This document shows positions 40,101 to 52,100 of a DNA stretch of 64,000 bases, in pieces. A program made the position numbers and the translations under genes. Under the pieces are notes generated by a model. The model was not told the DNA's origin, made no database searches, and worked only from the letters and a program-made list of their open reading frames with translations. The DNA is taken from NCBI GenBank assembly GCA_964019135.1, contig OZ025253.1:37808548-37872547 (forward strand), given 5' to 3'. The DNA is from Arenicola marina (taxonomy: Eukaryota; Annelida; Polychaeta; Arenicolidae). Numbering within the stretch: the stretch's first letter is position 1; every line of letters starts with the position of its first letter.

Positions 40101-43100
40101 ATGTCATCTTTACCACTCGGACGAAGATGTAATTATTGACATTCCATCATAATGTCATAATTACCACTCGGACGAAGATGCAATTATTGACATTCCATCA
40201 TGATGTCTTATTTGCAACCTTGATCGATTGTATAATTTGGAGGTTAGTCATGGAAACATGACTCCTCCCTTCCTTCATTGTCCCTTCCCGTTTACGCGAT
40301 ATAACACACAGGGGTTTAAAACTTCTTACTTATACTAAAAACACCTATTCCGTGTTGTCGCCTGTCTTGCAGGAATTAACCCGTGTACGAGTGACCCTTG
40401 CCACAACGACGGCAAATGCGTGAGGCAGTCGGGATTATCATACCGCTGTGTCTGCGACAAGGAACACTCTGGGGAGAAATGTGAATCAGGTCAGTGGTCC
40501 CTCGAGGACATCAAGGGGTCAAGTCAAGGCTCAACGGATGAAATAATGTAATGTAAAGGTCATTAGATCGCCATACGGATCACCTTCCGTCATAAAAAAT
40601 ATCGCCGATTCTGTCGCGTGTTTGTTGCGATACAGGGATTCAGCAGTTATAATATTTCTTCGTAGCTATAAGAATATAACCACATTTTTCTCATACATTC
40701 TTTTTGTCCTGTATTGGCGTCAAACCGGCTCCACAAATATCGTGTAAAGGGAATTGCAATATTACTTTCGGCACGTGTTGTATGATTGATAATACTGTAG
40801 TAGCGTAATTGAAATAGTAGCAAACATGTTCCACAATATAAAAAAAAATGTCAATTAAAATATTAATACTTGTCCGAGAGTAATAGGACGGAGAGAACAT
40901 CAACATTGGTAAAATAGACTAGCAATCAGCTTTATCAATAGTACAAGTAGTTGCCTAAATGATAAATAGATTGTGGAAAACTTCGATATCAATTTATAGT
41001 CCAAGAGAAAACCTCAGTATCAATAGTTGTCTAGGAGAAATTGGCTGGAGAAAACATCATTATTGTATAAAATAGTCATGCTGACATTGTGTTTAGATTT
41101 TAGGTTTTAGTTTCATTATCTGGTATATTTGCAGTGATCAACCCGTGCGATATGAACAAGTGTCAGAACAACGCTACGTGCATTTGGACGAGCCAACTAG
41201 ACTTTGAATGTGAATGCAATCCCGGATGGGTCGGCACACTCTGTGGCCTGGGTGAGTACGAGTCGGCACACTCTGTGGCCTGGGTGAGTACGTGTCGGCA
41301 CACTCTGTGGCCTGGGTGAGTACGAGTCGGCACACTCTGTGGCCTGGGTGAGTACGAGTCGGCACACTCTGTGGCCTGGGTGAGTACGAGTTGACCTGCG
41401 GCAACATGTATATTATGTGAACGATAAAAACTGCCAGAGGAGGGGATTATCGATCCATCCATCTATCTATCCCCATCCATCCATTCATCCTTCCATCCAC
41501 CCATCCTTCTATCCACCCATCCATTCCATCCATCCAGCCATCCAGCCATCCATCCATCTATCTATGCCCCATCCATTCATCTATCCATCCATACGTCCAT
41601 CTATACATGCATCCACCCAATCATCCATCCATCCACCCATCCATCTATCTCCCATCCATCCATCCATACATCCATCCATACATCCATCCATACATCCATC
41701 CGTCTATCCACTCATCCATACGTCCATCCGTCCCTCTGTCCACGTCTCGCTCTGCTCCAGAGTACGACCCCTGTCAGAGCCGTCCCTGTCAGCATTCCGG
41801 GACCTGCGTGAAGGATAGCAGTCTGGAGTTCCACTGCGAGTGTACAGAACACTTCGGCGGCACATTGTGTGAAGAAGGTCAGTGCAGTATTCGTGTCTTC
41901 AAACTTACGACGCAACGTGCACCATCATCACTGCCGGGGTCGGCCCGATAGCTCAGTGGGTTAGGACGCTGGCATTCAGCGCTCTGGCCACGTGAGAGTC
42001 TAACGGCACGTGGATCGGTGGTTCGCGCCCCACAGTGACCATGGTTGTGTGGTGGCAGGATAAAGATTCCAGTCTTTCCTCGCAAAGAGTATGGGGTTAC
42101 CGTCTCCCTCACTTCTCCCATTGGCGCAACATGAAAAAAAGAGTAGCTGAAGCGCATTGAATATACAACACACCAACCATCATCACTGCCGTCATCAAAT
42201 TTCAACATTTTAAGTATGAGAATGAAAAGCCATTATCAAACACATACTTCCGCTTCCGCTTTTGATTGTCATTATGATATGGTGGTAGAGAACGGTATGC
42301 CTCCATCCCAGTATCTTAACCCAATCTTCAAAAGAGTATTAAACTTCAAAATACGTTCACATCACCCCAACTAGTAAGGTCGATATGTGACAAAAAACGA
42401 GGCAACACGTAGATAAGGTATTTTCGTTGCTGTTCCGTGTTGGGCGCTGTCCATTTCATGACCCTGGGCGATATTACAGAGGTTAACCCGTGTGACATCG
42501 GTCAGCCATGCATCAACGGCGGAACATGCATCCCGCAGCCGGGGTTGGATTACTACTGCGAATGCCCGGAATACTATGAGGGACGAATATGCGGTACAGG
42601 TGAGAAACGAACAATTTCATTAACTTGGCCTTACTATTAAGCCAATGATTGCTTCAGAGATAAAAACAGATAAAGGCCATGCAATGTTAGTATCCATTGC
42701 TTTACCCAGAGCGCTAGGACCCTATGTTCTCTCTCAATCTATAAATAATCTACATATATATTCATATACCTGGGCGATATGTTACGGTTTATGGTTTAAG
42801 TGATGACGATTATCAGTCTGTAGGTTCAGTTCTTATTATGCAGATAGAAATCGTTTTTTAGTTGTTACAGCGCTGCATCACTTTATATAAAATACGGATT
42901 GAGAACATAAACCGAGTATATGTTACGTGAAACATTTGTTTCCGTACGGCTAACACACGGATGGAGTGAACTTGTATCTTTGTATTGTCGAGTTATAGTT
43001 ACGTATACTTGCAATATAGCAATATTAAACATGGCGTCCTGCATAACATCCGGTGCTCCTTTTTTTGTTTTCAGATTACTTTGTGATATTTCTATTTATG

Positions 43101-46100
43101 TAACATCGATTAGATTTAGAACATAGTCGTGGGCGGATTGGGCGTAGAATTGCAACCCATCGACTTTTACCCATTGATTTTCCTTTCATATTTACTTTTT
43201 TATGTTTTTGTTTTTTGTTTTTCCCGGTGTGTTGTATGATAGTGACCTTTATCTAGGCAAAATATGGTATTCTTTTACTCTGATTCTAAACGTCTCAGCA
43301 CCATTTTGATCTGCAACTTCTCTTTGATATCCTGATTGTTTCATATTATAAACTTTGATAAATGTTGTTTTTGTTTGTATGAGGTTCACTATGCCATATA
43401 TTGGACAATGGAAACTCTCTTTCCATGAATGAGTACGTTCATGGATATTACATTACTGGTTGCCAATGTTATCACCAATTATCACAGATTTAGATATAGA
43501 GTTTCATAAGTTTTTTTTGTACCCACTCTATCCGTGATTGTCTGTAGTCCTTTACTTGGAGACCCGTTGTCTGGGTCAACTTTTATCAATTCCGTATCCA
43601 ATTTCCTTTAATAAATGCAAAAATCGTAGTTAATGCAGAGGAGGTAAGGAATCAAAATGAAGCGATCGTCAGGTACGATGCATTGTAAATTTAGCTTTAG
43701 TCGTTTGCTGTCAATATTTGTATCTAAACTAGTTAATTATTATATGAAAACATCATACTTGCAATCGAAAGGGTAAGAAAAAACAGTTTTGTTGATTGGT
43801 GGTTTCAAATACTTTCTCCGAGAACTTACATATTATATATCAGGTTCTGAAGGAATGGCCATATTTATGTCATCTGCCGTCTCAATTTATGATAAATATA
43901 TGTGTATATAATTATGAGTGAGTCTGCCATTAAATATTTAAATAGTTGTTATATCACGTATCGGCCAATACGATCCTGCCACTCTAAATCACATGTATAC
44001 AAACATGACAAGTTCTACTGTAGTAATAAGAGAATGCCATAATAATTCATGAAAAATTGAATTTTTAGATTTGTATTTAGATGTTTTGCATAATTTCATA
44101 CATGTGACTCTCCATCTTATCACGATGCAACGCGTTTGGTTAATCATTTGGTACAAATTACCGTTCTTTAAATGAGACACTATAAAATGATTACGACTGC
44201 ATATTGGTGTAACTATGTGTAATTTATACTATTTCTGTCTGACTAAACACAGAATTAGACCCTTGTGACGTGAATCCGAACGACGCAGTGTGTCAGCATG
44301 GGGCGACGTGTGTCCACGGAGACGGATACACCATCCAGTGTATATGCAACCAATACTTCACCGGAGACAAGTGTGAAATACGTAGGTTAAAATATACATT
44401 ATATACTGATACATAATATATACGTTAGGATTTCCAGGGGCAAGTGGGAGCCGCTCGATAGCTCAGCGGGTTAGAGCGCTCGCATTGAGTGCTCTGGTCA
44501 CCTCAGAGCCTAACGGCACGTGGATCGGTGGTTCGCGCCCCGTTGTGGCCATGTCTGTGTGGTCGCCGGATAAAGATCCCAAGCCTTTCTTCGCAAAGAG
44601 TAGGGGATTACCCCGGGGGACATATCTCCTCTCTTCCCTTGTTTCTCCCATTGACGCGATATGACCCGGATTAGTTAAAGCGTTTTGAATATACAACCAA
44701 CCTTTCAGGGGAAAGTTTTTCGACATCCAATAGGCACGGATCTACTGGTGTGTCTTGTTGGGACTGGTCACGCCCCCCCCCCCCCCCCCACCTCCCAATC
44801 TCCCTCGACTTGAAATTGCAAATTATGGGTCAATACGACGCATAGCTTCGTGACCTAAAGAGTTACGTATAACTTCGGCATGCTCTGCCACACCAGTGAA
44901 TCGTTTCACTCAGAGCTATGGGCTCGCAACCCTATATATCCATTACATGTCAAATTACCTATTGATCGAAAAATTATTTTATGAGCAACGAACATCAATG
45001 TTGTTTTGGTCCTGCCATCTTCGTGAAATTTCTGCTTACGTATATATATATATATATCTATGATATTGCATTAAGCGGTGTTTACTGCACACAAACGTTC
45101 CTTCTCACCTGTCGTTGTTCAAAAGCGCACAATGAACCTGTATATAAGTTTAGTGACGCCCCTAAGAGATTAAGTGTTGGTTTATTTGTGCCTTGAATTA
45201 ATGACAATATTTAACGCTGTCTGCTCTGCCCACCAACCAGCGGTTGATCCTTGTGACAGCGACCCTTGCCAAAACGACGCTAGCTGCGAGGCTGTGGTTG
45301 GCTTCGACTACCGGTGCACATGTACCGAGGGATATACGGGAAAGTCATGTGAGACAGGTGAGAGAGCCTAGCTGTGGGCTCGTTTTGTTTTAAGGCGGCG
45401 TCTCTGTTTGCCTGCCCTGAGCCGATTATCGTTTTCGTGTCCGCGCCAAAACATACATGTCGCTTTGACATAGTATTTTTTGCTGTTATACTATGGAACA
45501 CCAAGGTTTGTTTCCGTTGCCAATGTGTTACACATGTCCACAAATCAATCGATAAGCAAGAAAAAATATTGATAGATTGCTGTTGATATTCTATTTAAAG
45601 CGATTTGAAGAAAAATGTGGGGTATAATGTGGGCCGAGTTTTTACCTCATGATGGTTATTGATCTGAACTGTTGCTCAAAATAGTTCTTCAATGTCGATT
45701 CAAACGAGAGAGTTTAGCCCCGATTTTGCGAATGGTATTACTCGTTCCGCCCCGCCCTGCTCATCTGATATATCCAACTCCAACTTATTAAACTATATTC
45801 GTCGAAAAGAAGATCGCACGTGAGAGCCAAGTTGATTTCATCATCCGTTGAAACGAATCGCTGTTTCTCTTCCAGAACTTAATCCATGCGATTCGTTGCC
45901 ATGCCAACATGCTGGCACGTGCACTAAGACGCAGGGCTTGGACTTCGGATGCGTGTGCACAAAATACTTCACTGGAGACCTTTGTGAAGAAGGTGTGAAT
46001 AAGTGAATTAATGAGAATGTAATATTATTATTGCTATATAATTAAGTCATCTGGGAAAAGATAAATTTGCAAATATACAATATGCTTTCACAATAAATTG

Positions 46101-49100
46101 ATCCTGGCCTTAGCACTTGCACTTACAGGTTATTTTGGATACCCTGTACCATATACTAAAGCCATGATATATTATAAATGACGCAACGCATGACAAAATT
46201 AAAACTAAGAACTGAAAATGTTCTTAATAAAGAAGCAAATACGACTTCGAGTTAGGAGTGGTTAATGACGATGTTCTTCATGAGGGCCAACCATTCAGTA
46301 TAGCGCACGTATTGCTCATGCCTAACATATATATCAATGGTTGAATCTCTAGAGGCTAACATAGGGTGACGTGGACTGATTTGCAGCAGCGTAGTGTTTT
46401 CAATATGTTGCAGCCATTAATCCATGCGACAGCAATCCATGTCTGAATGACGGGGTGTGTGTCTGGGAGCAGGAAGGCAGTCTAGAGTACCACTGCGCGT
46501 GCTCAAACTTCTACCAGGGAGATATGTGTGAAGAACGTGAGTTTTGTCCAGCATCACGCCAAAACAGTTGAAGAGCGTAATATCTTTAAATTGGTTGTCA
46601 ATGCCTTCACCTAAGTCTTTATCGTTTTTACGTTTGTGTTTCTCTACATATGTTTCCCATGTCGTTACGTACGTTCTTGGTGTATCTACGTAGCTTTGCT
46701 GTGTCGTTATATACCTATTTGGTGTATCTACGTAGCTTTGCTGTGTCGTTACTTGTTTTTTTAGTGTCTCTATAAAGGTTTTTCGCGTCTCTATTTATAG
46801 GTTTTCCGTGTCTCTATAAAGGTTCTCCGCGTCGTTAGATAGGTTTCCCTTGTCCTTATAAAACAGTTCTTCAAGAACATTATTTTTAAGTTTTTACGTC
46901 GGTGTGTATGAGTCCGCCATGTTTAAAAATGGCGGACGTCATCTAAGTAAAAAGCATCACAGTATAGCTCAGAGTATCATACACGGTGGTGATTCATAAT
47001 TCCAAAGGCATGCAAATATCGTCGACGAGATTCACTGCTTTTTTGCCTGATATTTATTGATAATTCTTCTGTTTTTCTCTGGTTTTAGCCATCAATGCTT
47101 GTCTCAGTGACCCTTGTTTGAACGACGGTCAGTGTTTCCAGGACGCGACCAATTACACATGCACGTGTCTCCCAGGCTACACGGGGCCCCGCTGCGACGT
47201 TGGTAGGAAATGATCCCTAACGCTATTCACATAGTTGTTTCCCGGTAGCTTCATCTCTTGCATTGCATCATATTAGGACATTTTATTTAAATTGGCGGGA
47301 AATATATGTGGAAAATAACGTTAAAGCCACTCATACAGCCACCTTAGGCCTTTAAAGTATTTTCTTGTAAAATGACAAGACGCATGTCCTAATATTGGTA
47401 GCGTTATAACTCTTGACGAAATATATGTGTCACTCTGTCTTCGTGGTAAAGGACAACAAACTGCAGGGACGTCCACTCTTAGATGACGATTTTATTCCGC
47501 AAATGAGATGCATGACTCTGGCAACTGCTACGTGGGGCTGAATCAGAATCAGAATGAATGCAATCTATTCAAAGTAACATAAACGACTTGATTACGAGAA
47601 TTAGATTATTAAGATATGTGCGTCATCGGGACTACCTCTTTTTTTGCGTGATACGATCCAATGGTGACCCCATGGCAACCATTTGTCTCCAGAAATGAAC
47701 CCCTGTGAGAGCTTGCCGTGTATGAACAAAGGCGACTGCATCCGACAGGGCATATTCCACATCTGTCGCTGTCCCTATGGTTACTCAGGGGTCAGCTGCG
47801 AAACAGGTGAGTCCCTTGACCGGTCTCCTGCCCAGTCTCCTGCCCATCCCCACCCCATACCACCCGAACCAGGCCAACCGCGTTTTGTTAATTCAGCAAT
47901 ATAAACGGTAGAAAAACATCACCCAATTACAGCAAAAAAACAAGCACACAACGGTCCTGGGTTCGATTCCCGGTAGCGACGTCATGATAACCTCCAAATT
48001 TACTCCAAAGTCCAGTTGGGTTCAGTCTAGAGCGTTTCTCAATACAAATATAGATACGTATATCGAACCTCGTGCGTATGTATTCTTTATATTAGTACAT
48101 ATGTGAAGCAAAGAGCCATATTATCTCAATGATCTAATTGGTAAACCCCAGTTATTCTTGGTCCGCCTTTCAAACAATTATATAACTTGATGAAATTATG
48201 ATAATAACTGACTCGTTATGTTGCATTCAGAGCTGAACGGTTGCGACTCCTTGCCCTGCGAAAATAATGGAACGTGTGTGTCCTATGGCATCGAATTCGA
48301 CTGTCTATGTGTGGAGGGTTACAACGGATACTTCTGCGAGATAGGTTAGTGACCACAGAGGTGCATGCCTCACGGTTGTGGCGACTTTTCCAGCCCTATA
48401 CATTTTGTTTTGAATTTTAATTTGTGTATTGGTCAAAGATCATCAACAAGGTACGTCTAACACATATTCAAGCGATGCCAGCGCTAAAACAAATACATAC
48501 TTCATTACATTCCTTCCTATAAAGGTTAATTAGTTCTTGGAAAATAGTTGAATAGCTTGACGATAGATGTCGCCAGGGGTATGTGAAACGGACGATCGAC
48601 CGTTCCAGATACTCACGGCGACGTCTATGGTACAAAATAGACACTGACACACGGGTTTCGCGTGAGAAAACCGATTCCCGCAAGCGTGTATCATTGGTTG
48701 GAGTTGGTTCAGGTGCCGGACTTCCACTTTTCTTTTTTCAGGGGTAGGTTGACTCCATGGCATTATTATTCACAGAAAAAACACACAAGATGTCACTGTA
48801 AAGTTTCCTTTAATTATTGAATTATGTAATGGAATCACAGCTTATACTTCACTAGAATAAGAATAAGAAGATTTTTAATATCTCTAGACAGAATAGATGT
48901 GAGAAAGATCATTATTTCCGTACTGAAAAACATCGGCTAGCCGGGAATATGCCTGCCACTTTCCTGATACGCACAGTGTAGGGAAAGTCATTACGTTCGC
49001 CGGTTGGCATTTTATACCAGCTGCTTTCCCTGCGTATATGCCTCCATCTCGTTCTTAAAATGGTATCCGTTGATAGTGAAGATATTTATCTGTGCACATG

Positions 49101-52100
49101 TTTTTTCTTTTAGAAAACACCATATGCTAACCTATTGAAAGTTATGCAGCTATAACTCGGTACTCGCTTTTTGCGAGCTACGCAGTTACCCAAAACTCGC
49201 TCCTCCCCTGGGGCGGTCTCAGGGTCCATTGAGCACTTCTTACGCATACGTCATTGTCTGAAGAATTATCGCTATTACAAGGAGTCTTTGGCCTACTTTA
49301 TTTTCTTCGACAGGAGCCATGCAATATCGCAGCTGTAAAATATTTGTATTAGTTCTTACAAGACGTGCATTTTAACCTTATTGTAATAATACTATTACTT
49401 GCCTGTAAGGCAAAACCCCCCAAAAGTCTTGACATTTTCGTCAGTTTTTTGGATAAATGACATATAAATAATGTCATATACGCAACATATATCTGCAGAT
49501 CTCTACGAACGCACTCACCATTGGGTCATGAATATATATGTGGCTCCTCCTACCGGGAGTGATTAATGGCATAATCGACATCTTGACGTCGCTTCAAAGT
49601 GGAAAAATCGTTGATAGCGCAACGTTATAGAAACGTCGAAAACCGGTCGAATTTGTGCCGATACATCAACATTTAGAGGTCATAATCCCAGGGGGAAAGA
49701 ACTGGGCCATTAATCACACCGGACTGAATGAATTATGGCCTGTTGCCATGATGGGGCTTTTAAATCCTGCGTGAGTGTATGCATATCGATTTGGATCTGT
49801 GAACTTACATGAACTTCCGTGTCAAAAATCCTGTGTTTCATGCACTGGGGAAGGACATAGACATAGAAGAGGCCTATATGCTGTATATTCAGGACTAATA
49901 TCAGCTCGTTATGCGACAGACCCACGTGACTAACGGATTGGCGATGCGATGTGGCATCGTTAATCAATAGATACTGGGTGCACCAGGTGGTGCCTACTCG
50001 CCGCACCGTTGCACTGAGTACTGTTACCTCATCACTAGACGGAAGCAGAATTCTTCGATATAACTCACTAGAGGGCGGTACTGGTTCTGGTGGATATCTT
50101 TATCGAAAAGTGATCAGGTTCCTGCAGCAACAGCAAAATATATGGGTACTATGTTACCTGGTAACCGAGGGACCAGTGTTCATGATAATGATAACTTTGC
50201 TTAAAAATGCTATCGCTCAGGGGAGTATATCCTTTATAGTATAAGCAAATATTATATACTCGAGCGATATTGTACTAGGCTAAGCTGGTGAATAGCATCC
50301 CCGTGGCAAGGACTTGTACTCCTCCAAACGGATGGGAAATATCATAGGTATGGTTTGCATCCGCCCGTCCGCGAAAGAAGATGGCTTTGCAGCTTTGTTT
50401 TGGGTTGAGTTATACGAATTGCATCTCGGCCTTTTTCCTTAAAACTGAATAAGCCTATCTGTGACCGACAGAGCTTACCGCAGTCGTTGCATCGGTGGCC
50501 TGTCGATAGGTTTTGGTTTGTGCTCGCCGGTAGGCGCCTAGATTGGCGTTCCAAGTCCAGTTTCTGAAACCAGAGCCCGTCGTGGTGGGCCATATTTTCA
50601 TGTGCTCATGTGTATTATACATTGCAGGACAAGAAAAGCTCTCTAACATGCTAAAGGCCTTCATTTTGAGGCAATATGCATAGCGATTGCCTAGTAATAA
50701 TAAATATTAAATTTCCCGAAATACGAGAGCGTATTTTAGGTAGTGATCGTCTGCATGTAAAACAAGAAATAAAAACTAGAATTAAAGTATGCAACAGTCA
50801 CGGAAGATACTAACCATGTATTATGATTCGTGAACTTTTATAGTTTGTTATACCGCCTTCATCCGAAGATGAGTTGGGATTTTCAAGCACTATTCAGGAA
50901 TACACTATCTGAATCATTGTTTCTGTTACAGACATATATGGCATCATACGCGTGTGCATAACGATTACTATGTCTGTGGTAATGATATATATACAACGGG
51001 GTAGATTCTATTAGCTGTTGATAATACTGTTACAAATAATCAGAGTACTAATTAGATTATTGTCACAAGAACAGATAGTACTAATTAGATTATTGTCACA
51101 AGAACAGATAGTACCAATCAGATTATTGTCACAAGAACGGATAGTACCAATCAGATTGTCACAAAAATGCATGTTACTTTCAATCAACACTAAACTATAA
51201 ACTCGTTCATTGACAGTAAACAGCTCCAACAATTTCAGCCCATCGCATCTCAGTTAAAATCAATCCGTTTTTTTATTACAACATTAAATGTTGCATGCTG
51301 ACTATTTCGTGTTTTCTTCTTATGACCTGTTTAGAGGCCAATCCTTGTCTAAGCGATCCGTGCGGCTTCCAAGGAGTATGTATACGTTCTGGACCCAAAT
51401 ACAGCTGCGACTGCAATAAGGGCTACACGGGACAGAACTGCTTGGAAGGTAGGCGTCTTCCTGCAACAGTTATCATCAAGGCAATTGCGACCGAATCAAT
51501 TACTTTGCCCAGTTCGCACTAATATGTTTACAATTTTGATCATGTTGATGATAGTAAAAGTAAAAGTAAAAAAGTGGAGAGAAAAATGATATTATATATG
51601 CATCATTGTGGTAAACAAGTCAGGCTATATACAATACATTTAACATGTTGTTAGTTCCCAAAATGGTAATTTCGATGTATTGAACATACATATCTGAATT
51701 TTACGTGTGTTCTCGGCAAATAATATCTTATTTCTAACCGGCCAGTCAATGTTAAATCATTGATAGCAATAAAGTGCATGCATTATGACGCTTTTCTTGA
51801 CACATATAATATGTCTCTTATCAAGTGAAAGACGCATGCGCAGAGAACCCATGTCAGAACAACGCAGCCTGTGTCCTCGTTGGAAATGATTTCCGTTGCC
51901 GTTGCCAACCAGGTTACCAAGGTTACCTCTGCGAGACAGGTACAGGGACTTCTTCTAAAATGAATCCCCTATTACAAATATATGTACATAAACTCTAGAT
52001 TGTGTGGTTTTTTTCTTCATAAAACTAAGGGCATGAACTTAGCATATCTTATACATGGCGTAGAAGAATATTTTTGATTAATTAAGATCATAAATAGTAG

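Larger units (their letters stand above)
48345..51334. other. 3-kb intron between EGF exons 18 and 19
   Basis: No EGF exon was found. The interval contains a possible LINE remnant on the minus strand (50342-50593) and a 33-bp tandem repeat near its 3' end (51044-51170). The rest is AT-rich sequence with no recognised structure. Confidence 0.55.

Noticed and set aside
41417-41951. Protein-coding frames through the CCAT repeat
   Set aside because: Low-complexity His/Pro/Ser/Ile translations of a tetranucleotide microsatellite; the only real coding part is EGF exon 10.
43070-43126. Possible exon after TTTGTTTTCAG
   Set aside because: No EGF or other domain follows in any frame, and the frame closes within 20 codons without a donor that keeps phase 1.
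47950-47981. Functional tRNA gene
   Set aside because: Only a T-arm and B box are present; no A box, anticodon arm or acceptor stem can be drawn upstream.
51841-51843. CAG as acceptor for EGF exon 20
   Set aside because: It keeps frame but drops the first cysteine of the domain; the AAG at 51823-51825 retains all six.
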